Source: Ensifer sp. BR816 (GTDB lineage Bacteria; Pseudomonadota; Alphaproteobacteria; Rhizobiales; Rhizobiaceae). From it: a stretch of 64,000 bases of DNA. Where the stretch lies: the NCBI RefSeq assembly GCF_000378985.1, contig NZ_KB905370.1, positions 3,989,342 to 4,053,341 of the forward strand. The letters are read 5' to 3'. Positions 17,777-26,302 of this stretch are shown here, one piece after another (the stretch's first letter is position 1; every line of letters starts with the position of its first letter). Below the pieces are notes generated by a model. The model saw only the letters and a program-made list of their open reading frames with translations, did not search any database and had not been told where the DNA came from. A program made the translations under genes and the position numbers.

Positions 17777-18581
17777 CGGGTCTGTCTCCAGGCGATAGGG
17801 ACGTAAAGAAGCGGCTGAGCGTCGCCGTCAGCGCCTCGGGCTGCTCGACGCAGGGGATGTGCCCAGCGTCCCGGATCACCTCGAAGCGCGCGCCGGGGAT
17901 GAGCCCCGCCGTCGAGCGCACCAGATCGGGCGGCGTCGAGCCGTCCTGGTCGCCGACGACGCAGAGCACCGGCACGGCGATCCCGCTCGCGGCTTCGGTG
18001 TAATCGGCGTCGCGGATGGCCGAACAGGTGGCGACGTAGCCCGGCACCGGCTGGCGGATCAGCATATTGCGGTAGCCGGCGAAGGCGACGTTCTCGGGCC
18101 GGCGGAAAGCCGGCGTGAACCAGCGCTCGAGTACCGAGTCGGCGATCGCCTCGATACCATGCGCCTCGATCGCCGCGATACGCGCGTCCCACATTTCGGC
18201 CGTGCCGATCTTGTGCGCCGTATCGGCGAGCACGAGCGCCCGCACCAGATCCGGCCGGCGCTGGTAGAGCGACTGGGCGATCAGGCCGCCGACCGAAAGT
18301 CCGCAGATGATGGCGCGCTTGACGGCGAGCCGGTCGAGAAGGCCGGCGAGGTCGGTCGCGTGATCCTCGATCGAATAGGGCACCTGGCCGATATCCGAGA
18401 GGCCGTGACCGCGCTTGTCGTAGAGGACGATCGAAAATTCATCGGAGAGGCGGGCGGCGACGTCGCTCCAGATGCGGAAATCCGTGCCCAGCGAATTGAT
18501 GAAGACAAGCACCGGCTTTTCGGCGACGGCTCCGATCATCCGATAGTGGATGGCGATGTCGTTGATACGGGTGATTTGCAC
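17769..18581 (-). CDS. pcaD: 3-oxoadipate enol-lactonase
   Basis: 270 aa alpha/beta hydrolase. Nucleophile Ser96 in GLSVGG, Asp in CVVGDQDGSTPP and His in DAGHIPCVEQP form the triad. It opens the enol-lactone to 3-oxoadipate. The start is set at GTG 18581, because AGGAG ends 7 nt before it and the product then begins MQITRINDIAIHYR as in known PcaD. An in-frame ATG at 18611 has no ribosome site. First gene of pcaDCHGB, read away from pcaQ, with the PcaQ box 70 bp upstream. Confidence 0.95.
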   Translation of the reverse strand: MQITRINDIAIHYRMIGAVAEKPVLVFINSLGTDFRIWSDVAARLSDEFSIVLYDKRGHGLSDIGQVPYSIEDHATDLAGLLDRLAVKRAIICGLSVGGLIAQSLYQRRPDLVRALVLADTAHKIGTAEMWDARIAAIEAHGIEAIADSVLERWFTPAFRRPENVAFAGYRNMLIRQPVPGYVATCSAIRDADYTEAASGIAVPVLCVVGDQDGSTPPDLVRSTAGLIPGARFEVIRDAGHIPCVEQPEALTATLSRFFTSLSPGDRPDA

Positions 18582-18650
18582 GGTCGATCTCCTCTCCACC
18601 AAATTGGCCATTTCATCTGGTTAGGTAAAATGATATTTTGCGGCGATCCA

Positions 18651-18666
18651 TTAACTCCCGAGTTAT
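18651..18666. promoter_or_regulatory. PcaQ operator
   Basis: Read on the pcaD strand the site is ATAACT-CGGG-AGTTAA, a near match to the published Sinorhizobium PcaQ box ATAACC-N4-GGTTAA, with compensating changes that keep the dyad. It sits 70 bp before the pcaD start and 8 bp before pcaQ, so one site can serve activation of pcaDCHGB and autoregulation. Confidence 0.85.
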
Positions 18667-18673
18667 GTTTCCC

Positions 18674-19600
18674 ATGATCGACGCGCGCATCAAGTTTCGC
18701 CATCTGCAGACGTTTGTCGAGGTCGCGCGCCAGAAGAGCGTCGTCAAGGCCGCCGATCTCCTGAACGTCACCCAGCCGGCGGTCACCAAGACGATCCGCG
18801 AACTGGAGGAGGTCCTGGGGGTCTCGGTATTCGAGCGCGACGGGCGCGGCATCAAGATCACCCGTTACGGGGAGGTTTTCCTACTCCACGCCGGCGCGGC
18901 GCTGACGGCGCTTCGGCAAGGCCTCGATTCCGTCTCGCAGGAGCGCTCCGGCGACGTGACGCCGATCCGCATCGGGGCGCTGCCGACGGTCTCGACGCGC
19001 ATCATGCCCCGGGCCATGGGGCTCTTCCTCGAGGAGAAAACCGGGGCCCGGATCAAGATTGTCACCGGCGAGAATGCGGTTCTCCTGGAGCAGCTCCGCG
19101 TCGGCGATCTCGACCTCGTCGTCGGCAGGCTTGCCGCGCCCGACCGAATGACCGGCTTTTCCTTCGAGCATCTCTATTCCGAGCAGGTAGTCTTCGTGGT
19201 CCGCGCCGGCCATCCACTGCTTTCCGACAAGCAGTCGGTGTTCGCGCATCTTGGCGACTACCCCGTGCTGATGCCGACGCGCGCCTCGATCATCCGCCCC
19301 TTCGTCGAGCGCTTCCTGATCGCCAACGGCATCGCCGCGCTGCCGAACCAGATCGAAACCGTCTCCGATTCCTTCGGCCGCGCCTTCGTGCGTTCGAGCG
19401 ACGCGATCTGGATCATCTCGAACGGCGTCGTCGCCACCGACATCGATGACGGCCTGCTGGCGGCCTTGCCGATCGACACCAGCGAGACGAAAGGGCCGGT
19501 CGGCCTCACCATGCGCACCGACGCGATCCCGTCACTACCGCTGTCGATGCTGATGCAGACCATCCGCGAGGCCGCCGAGGCGGTGGCGGCCAAGGGTTAG
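18674..19600 (+). CDS. pcaQ: LysR-family activator of protocatechuate genes
   Basis: 308 aa. LysR winged-helix at residues 1-65 (IKFRHLQTFVEVARQKSVVKAADLLNVTQPAVTKTIRELEEVLGV in pieces) and a type-2 periplasmic-fold ligand domain at about 95-300. PcaQ activates pcaDCHGB in response to 3-carboxymuconate or carboxymuconolactone type intermediates. Start at MIDARIKFRHLQTF as in known PcaQ; three upstream in-frame ATG codons would place the start inside the operator. Divergent from pcaD. Confidence 0.95.
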   Translation: MIDARIKFRHLQTFVEVARQKSVVKAADLLNVTQPAVTKTIRELEEVLGVSVFERDGRGIKITRYGEVFLLHAGAALTALRQGLDSVSQERSGDVTPIRIGALPTVSTRIMPRAMGLFLEEKTGARIKIVTGENAVLLEQLRVGDLDLVVGRLAAPDRMTGFSFEHLYSEQVVFVVRAGHPLLSDKQSVFAHLGDYPVLMPTRASIIRPFVERFLIANGIAALPNQIETVSDSFGRAFVRSSDAIWIISNGVVATDIDDGLLAALPIDTSETKGPVGLTMRTDAIPSLPLSMLMQTIREAAEAVAAKG

Positions 19601-19637
19601 GTGCCCAAGACTGACGCATGCTTTGGGCGACATACGT

Positions 19638-21383
19638 CTAATATCCCCTCGCCGCCCCGGCGCCGATGCGGCTGTCGGCGGCGCCATTGTAGCGGGCGCC
19701 GCCGCCGGCCTCGATCTCGGCGAGACTCTCGCCGCCGACGAGAATGCCGGTCGCCTGGCCCCAGATGGTCCAGCTCTTGTCAATCTCGACATCATGGCCC
19801 AGCGCCGAGAGCAGCTTCAGCGTGTCGGGCGAAAGCGCATACGGCTCCATGAACACCTTGTCGGGCAGCCATTGGTGGTGGAGGCGCGGCGCGTCGACCG
19901 CCTCCTGGATGTTCATGCCGTGGTCGATGACGTTGAGGATCGCTTCCAGCGTGATGGTGATGATGCGTGCGCCACCGGGGCTGCCGATCACCATGAAGGG
20001 CTTGCCGTCCTTGGAGATGATCGTCGGGCTCATCGAGGAGAGCGGCGTCTTGCCGGGGGCGATCGCATTCGCTTCGCCCTGCACGAGACCGTAGAGATTG
20101 GGCGCACCGGGCTTGGCGGTGAAATCGTCCATCTCGTTGTTGAGTAGGATGCCGGTTCCGGGCGCCACCACGCCGGCGCCGAAGGAGCCGTTCAGGGTGT
20201 AGGTGACGGCGACCGCATTGCCCTCGTCGTCGATGATCGAATAGTGGGTCGTTTCCTTGCTTTCGCCGAAACCCTCGGGCATCAGCGCCTCAGAGGTGCC
20301 GGCCCTGAACGGGTCGATCTTGTCGCGAATCTCCTTCGCATAGGCCTTGTCGGTCAGCTTGGCGACGGGGTTCTCGACGAAGTCCGGATCGCCAAGCGCG
20401 GTGTTGCGATCGACATAGGCGTGGCGCATCGCCTCGATCATAGCATGCACGGTCTCGGCCGAGCCGTAGCCGAGATAGGAGAGCGGATAACCTTCGAGGA
20501 TGTTGAGTATCTCGCAGATGATCAGGCCGCCCGAGGACGGCGGCGGCGAGGAGACGATGTCGTAGCCGCGGTAATTGCACTTGACCGGCTCGAGCTCGCG
20601 CACCTGATATTGCTCGAAATCCTTCTTGGCGAGGATGCCGCCCTTCTCCGCGCTCGCCTTGACGATCTGATCGGCGATCGCACCCTTGTAGAAGGCGTCC
20701 GGCCCCTTCTCGGCAATGCTCGAAAGCGAGGCGGCGAGATCGGCCTGGACCAGCCTCTCGCCGACCTCGAACGCTTTGCCGTCCGCCTTGAGGAAGATTG
20801 CCGCGGCGGCCGGGTCCTTGGCCAACCGCTCGGTTCTGCCGTCGAACGAATCGACGTCGCCCTGCTCGAGTTCAAAGCCTTCCCGCGCCAGCGTGATCGC
20901 CGGCTCGATCAGCTCCTTCAGCGGCCGCGTGCCGTAGCGGCTGCGGGCGAATTCGAAACCGGCCACCGGACCCGGCACGCCGACGGCGAGATAGCCGTTG
21001 GTGCTCAGGCCTTTGACAAGACCGCCCTTGTCGTCCTGGTACATGGTCTTGGTGGCCGCAAGCGGCGCGCGCTCGCGGAAATCCAGAAACGTCGTCCTGC
21101 CATCCTTGAAGCGGATGGTCATGAAGCCGCCGCCGCCGATATTGCCGGCGGTCGGATAGACGACGGCCAGCGCATAGCCGACGGCGACCGCCGCATCGAC
21201 CGCATTGCCGCCCTTCTTCAGGACTTCGACGCCGATGTCGGAGGCAAGATGCTGGGCGGTCACCACCATGCCGTGCTCGGCCTTGACGGGTTCGGGCGAG
21301 GCGGCGCCAGCCATCTGCGGCAAGGCCGTACCGGATGCGAGGAACAAAGCGAAGGACAGGCTCGTCAAGGCGGAACTGCGCAT
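19638..21383 (-). CDS. ggt: Gamma-glutamyltransferase
   Basis: 581 aa exported Ntn hydrolase. A signal peptide (MRSSALTSLSFALFLASGTALPQMAGA) is followed by the large subunit. Self-cleavage should occur before Thr378 in the motif ETTHYSIIDDEGNAVAVTYTLN, releasing a small subunit that starts with this catalytic Thr. The later GSPGGARIITITL motif is also conserved. The enzyme hydrolyses or transfers the gamma-glutamyl group of glutathione in the periplasm. It is convergent with pcaQ (37 bp between stops) and stands alone. Confidence 0.96.
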   Translation of the reverse strand: MRSSALTSLSFALFLASGTALPQMAGAASPEPVKAEHGMVVTAQHLASDIGVEVLKKGGNAVDAAVAVGYALAVVYPTAGNIGGGGFMTIRFKDGRTTFLDFRERAPLAATKTMYQDDKGGLVKGLSTNGYLAVGVPGPVAGFEFARSRYGTRPLKELIEPAITLAREGFELEQGDVDSFDGRTERLAKDPAAAAIFLKADGKAFEVGERLVQADLAASLSSIAEKGPDAFYKGAIADQIVKASAEKGGILAKKDFEQYQVRELEPVKCNYRGYDIVSSPPPSSGGLIICEILNILEGYPLSYLGYGSAETVHAMIEAMRHAYVDRNTALGDPDFVENPVAKLTDKAYAKEIRDKIDPFRAGTSEALMPEGFGESKETTHYSIIDDEGNAVAVTYTLNGSFGAGVVAPGTGILLNNEMDDFTAKPGAPNLYGLVQGEANAIAPGKTPLSSMSPTIISKDGKPFMVIGSPGGARIITITLEAILNVIDHGMNIQEAVDAPRLHHQWLPDKVFMEPYALSPDTLKLLSALGHDVEIDKSWTIWGQATGILVGGESLAEIEAGGGARYNGAADSRIGAGAARGY

Positions 21384-21465
21384 GCTCTCCTCCTGGGCAG
21401 AATTCGCTTCTCAAAGCGTGAACTGTAGCATCAAGGATCAAGACGGATAGTCGCAGATTCTCGCC

Positions 21466-22128
21466 TCAATCGCCGGAATAGCGCTCCTCGCGCCAGGGAT
21501 CGCCGCGCATGTGGTAGCCGTTCTTCTCCCAGAAACCGGCCGTGTCGCGGCTGCGAAAATCGATGCGCGTCAGCCACTTGGCGCTCTTCCAGAGATAGAG
21601 GTGGGGGACGATCAGGCGCATCGGTCCGCCATGCGGGCGCGTGATCGGCGCGCCTTCCCAGCTCGTCGCAAGGATCGCGTCCTCGGCGGCGAAATCGGCA
21701 AGCGGCAGGTTGGTCGTATAGCCGTCAAAGCTCGTCAGCATGACGTATTCGGCGTCCGGCATGGGCGTGACCCGATCGAGAAGATCGCGCGTCGCGACAC
21801 CTTGCCAGCGGTTGTCGTAGCGAGACCAGGTCGTCACGCAATGGATGTCGGAGAGGCTTTCCGTTTGCGGCAGGGCCTGGAAGGCCTTCCAGTCGAGCGA
21901 CAGCGGGCGCTCGACTGAACCGGTCACATCGAGCCGCCAGGTATCGAGCGCCATATGCGGCTGTTGCCCGAGATCGAGAACGGGCCAATCCTTGACGAGA
22001 TGCTGGCCGGGCGGCAGACGCTCCGTTTCCGGGCGCGCCACGCGGCCGGTCAGGAACTTGCCGTCGGCAGCCCAGCGCCGCTTGGTGGATGTCAGCTTCG
22101 TCTCCGGTACCGATTCGTCGTCGACCAT
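21466..22128 (-). CDS. Sulfite-oxidase-type molybdopterin-binding oxidoreductase
   Basis: 220 aa, a single oxidoreductase molybdopterin-binding domain. Cys97 in LSDIHCVTTWSRYDNRWQG is the expected Mo ligand, followed by the HGGPMRLIVPHLYLWKSAKW motif. There is no signal peptide and no dimerisation or heme domain, unlike MsrP (Tat-exported) or classical sulfite oxidase, so a cytoplasmic minimal version is suggested. Start at MVDDESVPE; the frame extends 23 codons further but without a ribosome site. Substrate unknown. No partner heme or membrane subunit gene is adjacent. Confidence 0.85.
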   Translation of the reverse strand: MVDDESVPETKLTSTKRRWAADGKFLTGRVARPETERLPPGQHLVKDWPVLDLGQQPHMALDTWRLDVTGSVERPLSLDWKAFQALPQTESLSDIHCVTTWSRYDNRWQGVATRDLLDRVTPMPDAEYVMLTSFDGYTTNLPLADFAAEDAILATSWEGAPITRPHGGPMRLIVPHLYLWKSAKWLTRIDFRSRDTAGFWEKNGYHMRGDPWREERYSGD

Positions 22129-22563
22129 GTTGCACCCATCCCGTTTTTTGGTCTTTAAAGGCTGATTTGAGGCTCGCTGAGCTGCCGCGTCAAGCAAGCG
22201 TTCCGACCAATGAGGGCCTGCGTCTTTCGAGCTAAGCCAAAAGGATGAGGCTCGATTGACTATCGGCGTCTGCCGTGACAGTCTTTGTTGCAGTGCAGCA
22301 ATGCAGCTTTATCGCACGGTCACCCTGCTCGGTGGAGGTTCACTCTCTTGCGGCCGGATGAACAGGCTTCTAAGTCCTTGGCGACCTCCGCGCCGGTCGC
22401 TTCGGCGCCACTCGAGCACGCCTCGAAATCGCAGGTTGCGCCGGCCGGTCGCCGGGCGACCCAACAATTGCCGTCATTCTGGAGTTGATGCGTCCCGACT
22501 CGTCCATTTGGTGCTGCGCCCTGCGCTCACGGTGAAAACGTCTCTATGAAGGAGAAATGCGGT
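22129..22563. other. Intergenic region before the polysaccharide genes
   Basis: 434 bp between the Mo-oxidoreductase and the first glycosyltransferase. Short frames here have no ribosome sites or recognisable product. An AAGGAGA element at 22549-22555 serves the next gene. I see no convincing hairpin or repeat. It likely holds divergent promoters. Confidence 0.5.
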
Positions 22564-23649
22564 ATGAAGGTCCTGTTTGCCGGCGGAAACGGATATTATC
22601 CCGAATTCAGCGGCGGCGTTCAATCGAGCACGCACCACCTTGTCCAGCAACTGCGTGACCGTGGTCACGAGGCCGGCGTGCTCGCCGCCCTGTTCGGCGA
22701 CGGCATGTTCGGCTTCAAGCAGCGCGTCAAGCTAAAGTTGTCCGGCGACCGCGGCGTCATGGACAGCTTCCCCGGCTATCCCGTCGTTCGCGCCTGGCAC
22801 CCGTGGGAAGCGGCAAGCTTCGCCGTGAAGAAGCTGCAGCCAGACGTGGCCGTTGTGCAGTGCCACAAATCCGTGCCGATCGGCAAGGCGCTGCAGGTCC
22901 ACAACGTGCCGCTGGTCATCTATCTGAGAAACGTCGAGTTCCATGAGCTCGCCGGCGATCTGCGCGAACTGACCTCCGCCCACTACATCGCCAACTCGGA
23001 ATTCACCGCCCGGGCCTACAAGCAGGAGTTCGGCATCGATTCGGTGGTCATCCCGCCGACGATCAATCCCGAAACCTACACGACCCGCACGACGGGCGAG
23101 TACGTGACCTTCATCAACCCCTACAAGGAGAAGGGGTTCGAGCTGGCGGTCCAGATCGCCGCGAAGTGCCCGGACATTCCCTTCCTCTTCGTCGAAAGCT
23201 GGAAGCTTTCCGATGACCATCGGGCGGAAATCGAGAAGATCATCGCGCCCTTGAAGAACGTGCGGCTGGAAAGCCGCACCAGCGACATGAAGACCGTCTA
23301 CGGCCGCGCGAAAATCCTGCTTGCGCCGAGCAAGTGGGAAGAGGCCTGGGGGCGCGTCGCCTCCGAGGCGCACTGCAGCGGCATTCCGGTCGTCGGCTCA
23401 CGGCGCGGCGGATTGCCGGAGGCGATCGGCGAAGGCGGTATCGTCCTCGACTATGACGCGCCGCTCGAGGAATGGACCGGCGCCATCCGCCGGCTCTGGA
23501 GCGACGAGGGCGAGTATCAGCGCCTGTCGCAGGCCGCCTCGACATTCGCCAAGCGGCCGCTCATGCAGCCCGACCGGCAGTTCGCGGCCTTCCTCGAGGT
23601 GCTGGAACGCGCCGCGGCGAGCCGCCCCGCCCAGCTCAAGGCCTCCTGA
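22564..23649 (+). CDS. Glycosyltransferase family 4 protein
   Basis: 361 aa GT-B enzyme. The N-terminal acceptor domain opens with MKVLFAGGNGYYPEFSGGVQSS, a typical GT4 start with a Gly-rich loop. The C-terminal donor domain has LLAPSKWEEAWGRVASEAHCSGIPVVGSRRGGLPEAIGEGG in outline, with the conserved Glu pair (EAWGRVASE) that binds the nucleotide sugar. Start at ATG 22564, 9 nt after GGAG; an earlier ATG at 22546 lies before this ribosome site. First gene of a polysaccharide block with a second GT4 12 bp downstream. Confidence 0.92.
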   Translation: MKVLFAGGNGYYPEFSGGVQSSTHHLVQQLRDRGHEAGVLAALFGDGMFGFKQRVKLKLSGDRGVMDSFPGYPVVRAWHPWEAASFAVKKLQPDVAVVQCHKSVPIGKALQVHNVPLVIYLRNVEFHELAGDLRELTSAHYIANSEFTARAYKQEFGIDSVVIPPTINPETYTTRTTGEYVTFINPYKEKGFELAVQIAAKCPDIPFLFVESWKLSDDHRAEIEKIIAPLKNVRLESRTSDMKTVYGRAKILLAPSKWEEAWGRVASEAHCSGIPVVGSRRGGLPEAIGEGGIVLDYDAPLEEWTGAIRRLWSDEGEYQRLSQAASTFAKRPLMQPDRQFAAFLEVLERAAASRPAQLKAS

Positions 23650-23660
23650 GACCGCCCGGC

Positions 23661-24842
23661 ATGCGCGTCGGTTTCGTCGTCGGTCAGTTTCCGATGCTTT
23701 CGGAGACATTCGTCATCGGCCAGATGGCCGGTCTGTTGAGGCGCGGCTTCAAGGTCGAGGTCGTCTGCAACGGTATCTCGGACTACAATTTTGCGGATCG
23801 CCAGCAGGAGCCGCTTGCGACCTTGCTCGCCCGCACGCGCGACTGGTGGGGTGCGGCGGCGCGCTTCCGCCCGGCCATTGGCCGGTTGCCGCCGAAGCTC
23901 CGCGACAAGGCCTCCACCGCGCTCGACATCTCGTCGGTCGCGCGATTGAACGCATGCGACGTGATCGTTGCCCATTTCGGCCATAACGGCGCCCGCGCTG
24001 CGCGTCTCAAGAAATGGAAGCGGCTGACCCCGCCGATCGTGACAATCTTCCACGGCTATGACGTCGGCGTTCCGCTCAAGGAGCGGGGCCTCGGCCGCTA
24101 TGACGACCTGTTTCAGCACGGCGCGCTCAACCTGACGGTAAACGACTATTTTCGCCGCGTGCTGATCGAGGCCGGGGCGCCGGCATCGAACGTTGCCGTC
24201 CACCATATGGGCATCGACCTCGAAAAGATCCCCTATGAATGGAAATCCTGGCGCGGCGCGACGCTGCAACTGATTTCGGTCTGCCGGCTGGCCGAGAAGA
24301 AGGGCGTCGAATACGCGCTCCGAGCGCTGGGCAGGCTCCGCGCCGAAGCCCCCGCACTCGATTGGCGCTACACGATCATCGGCGACGGTCCGCTGCGGCC
24401 AGAGCTCGAAGCGCTTGCCGCCGAGCTCGACATTGCGAGCCAAGTTTCCTTCCTCGGCAGCCTCCCCCATCAGGAGGTGAAGGAATGGTTGCGGCGGTCG
24501 CACGCCTTCGTGCTGCCGAGCGTCACCGCCGAAAACGGCGATGTCGAAGGCATACCGGTGGCCCTGATGGAGGCGATGGCCGCCGGGCTGACGGTGGTCA
24601 GTTCGTACCATTCCGGTATTCCCGAATTGATCGAGGACCAGAAAACCGGCTTCCTCGCCATCGAAAGGGATGTCAATGCGCTGGCGAACAGGCTGCGCTT
24701 CATCGCAGAGCATCCGGACGAATGCGAGCACATCGCCCGGGACGCCCGCGGCAAAGTCGAGGCGGAATTCAATATGGAGGCTCTGGACGACGATTTCGCT
24801 CGAATTCTGAGCCGGTTCTCCCAAACGAGGCTTGTCGCTTGA
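23661..24842 (+). CDS. Glycosyltransferase family 4 protein (colanic-acid type)
   Basis: 393 aa. The start MRVGFVVGQFPMLSETFVIGQM resembles WcaL/AmsK-like colanic-acid glycosyltransferases, which begin with FPxLSETFI. The donor domain shows SVCRLAEKKGVEYALRAL, VSFLGSLPHQEVKEWLRRSHAFVLPS and the EX7E motif around EGIPVALMEAMAAGLTVVSS. It would extend a lipid-linked or exopolysaccharide repeat unit at the inner membrane. The TGA overlaps the TTG start of the flippase (TTGA), so it is coupled to it. Confidence 0.93.
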   Translation: MRVGFVVGQFPMLSETFVIGQMAGLLRRGFKVEVVCNGISDYNFADRQQEPLATLLARTRDWWGAAARFRPAIGRLPPKLRDKASTALDISSVARLNACDVIVAHFGHNGARAARLKKWKRLTPPIVTIFHGYDVGVPLKERGLGRYDDLFQHGALNLTVNDYFRRVLIEAGAPASNVAVHHMGIDLEKIPYEWKSWRGATLQLISVCRLAEKKGVEYALRALGRLRAEAPALDWRYTIIGDGPLRPELEALAAELDIASQVSFLGSLPHQEVKEWLRRSHAFVLPSVTAENGDVEGIPVALMEAMAAGLTVVSSYHSGIPELIEDQKTGFLAIERDVNALANRLRFIAEHPDECEHIARDARGKVEAEFNMEALDDDFARILSRFSQTRLVA

Positions 24843-26302
24843 ACAAGGAAAACCTTCAGTTCGGCCGCGTCGCGCTGCGCGGTGGGCTGGTGACCGGCGG
24901 CGCTCAAATTCTGCGCATGGTCATCCAGTTCGTCTCGGTCGTGGTGCTTGCCCGGCTGCTCGCGCCGGAGGATTTCGGTCTCGTCGCCTCGGTGAGCCCG
25001 ATCGTCGCCTTTGTCGGGCTGTTCCAGAATCTCGGCCTGCAGCAGGCGGTCATCCAGCGCAAGGAGATCGGCGAGAAAGAGCTCAACCAGGTCTTCTGGA
25101 TCAGCACTCTCGTCGGCCTCCTCTGCACCCTCGTCGTCGTTGCCCTTTCCCCCGCCATTGCCGCCTTCTACGGCGACCAGCGGATGACGGCGATCGCCAT
25201 TGCTGCGGCCCTGCCGCTGCTGCTCGGCAGCCTTGCGGCCCTACCGCTCGCCTTGATGAACCGGCATCTGAAGTTCGGCCAGCTGGCGCTCAACGATGTC
25301 TATGCCGCGGTCGTGGGGCTCCTGGTCACCGCTGCGGCCGCCTATTACGGCATGGGATACTGGTCGCTGGTGATCGGCCCGGCAGCGTCGGCCGCCGTGG
25401 CCCTTCTCGCCGCCTGGTGGGCGACGCGATGGATGCCCGGCCGGCCGGCCTTCCGGATCGACCGTGAGATCATCTCCTTCGGCGCCAATCTCACCGGCTT
25501 CAACCTCGTCAATTTCTTCTCGCGCAATCTCGACAACATCCTGATCGGCAAGTTCTCCGGACCGGTCGAGCTCGGCTATTACGACCGCGCCTACAAGCTC
25601 CTGCTCTTCCCGCTGCAGAACATCACCCAGCCGCTCTCACGCGTGATGATCCCGCTGATGAGCCGCATCCAGGAGGACAAGGCGCGGTTTCGCGATATCT
25701 ACATGCGGACCAACTGGCTGCTGGCGGCAGTGACGATGCCGGGCATTGCGGCGCTGACCTGTGCCGCGGAGCCGACCGTCAGCCTCCTCTTCGGCGCGCA
25801 ATGGCTGCCGGTCGCGCCGATCTTCGCCTGGCTCGGGGTTGCCAGCCTCATGCAGCCGGTATCGAGCACGACCGGCTGGATCTTCATCTGCCAGGGCGAG
25901 ACGAAGACGATGTTCCGCTGGGGGATCTATTCGTCGCTGACGACGGTGCTTTCCTTCGTCGTCGGCCTGCAATGGGGTGCGATCGGCGTCGCAGCCGCCT
26001 ATGCCATCAGCGGCTACGTGCTGCGCGTCCCGGTACTTGCCTGGTTGTTGCAGCGGGTCGGGCCGGTCTCGGCCCGGGATTTCCTCTACGTCCAGGGCCT
26101 CTTCGTTCTTTCGGCGCTCGTCGCCTGGTTCGGCTACCGGCTGCTGCCGATAGCCCTGACCGGCTCCTCGAACGTCGTCGCGCTGGCTCTGGCGATCTGC
26201 CTCAACTACGGGCTGGCGCTGCTGTTCGCGCTTGCCCTACGCGCGCCGCGCCAGGTCCTCTTCGAGATCCTGACGAAGGGCCTGGGCGCCGTTCGCCGAT
26301 GA
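24839..26302 (+). CDS. Polysaccharide flippase, MOP superfamily (Wzx-like)
   Basis: 487 aa with about 12-14 hydrophobic segments. The N-terminus (LRGGLVTGGAQILRMVIQFVSVVVLARLLAPEDFGLVA) and the FSRNLDNILIGKFSGPVELGYYDRAYKLLLFPLQNI region are typical of lipopolysaccharide/teichuronic-type exporters. It would flip undecaprenyl-linked oligosaccharide across the inner membrane. Start TTG 24839 overlaps the upstream stop and has CGAGG 9 nt before it; the frame is open much further upstream but that lies inside the GT4 gene. Its last 66 bp overlap the 3' end of the convergent pyruvyl transferase. Confidence 0.9.
   Translation: MNKENLQFGRVALRGGLVTGGAQILRMVIQFVSVVVLARLLAPEDFGLVASVSPIVAFVGLFQNLGLQQAVIQRKEIGEKELNQVFWISTLVGLLCTLVVVALSPAIAAFYGDQRMTAIAIAAALPLLLGSLAALPLALMNRHLKFGQLALNDVYAAVVGLLVTAAAAYYGMGYWSLVIGPAASAAVALLAAWWATRWMPGRPAFRIDREIISFGANLTGFNLVNFFSRNLDNILIGKFSGPVELGYYDRAYKLLLFPLQNITQPLSRVMIPLMSRIQEDKARFRDIYMRTNWLLAAVTMPGIAALTCAAEPTVSLLFGAQWLPVAPIFAWLGVASLMQPVSSTTGWIFICQGETKTMFRWGIYSSLTTVLSFVVGLQWGAIGVAAAYAISGYVLRVPVLAWLLQRVGPVSARDFLYVQGLFVLSALVAWFGYRLLPIALTGSSNVVALALAICLNYGLALLFALALRAPRQVLFEILTKGLGAVRR

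Noticed and set aside
24239-24838. Upstream extension of the flippase frame
   Set aside because: It lies inside the GT4 gene; the product would be Arg-rich and unlike any flippase N-terminus.
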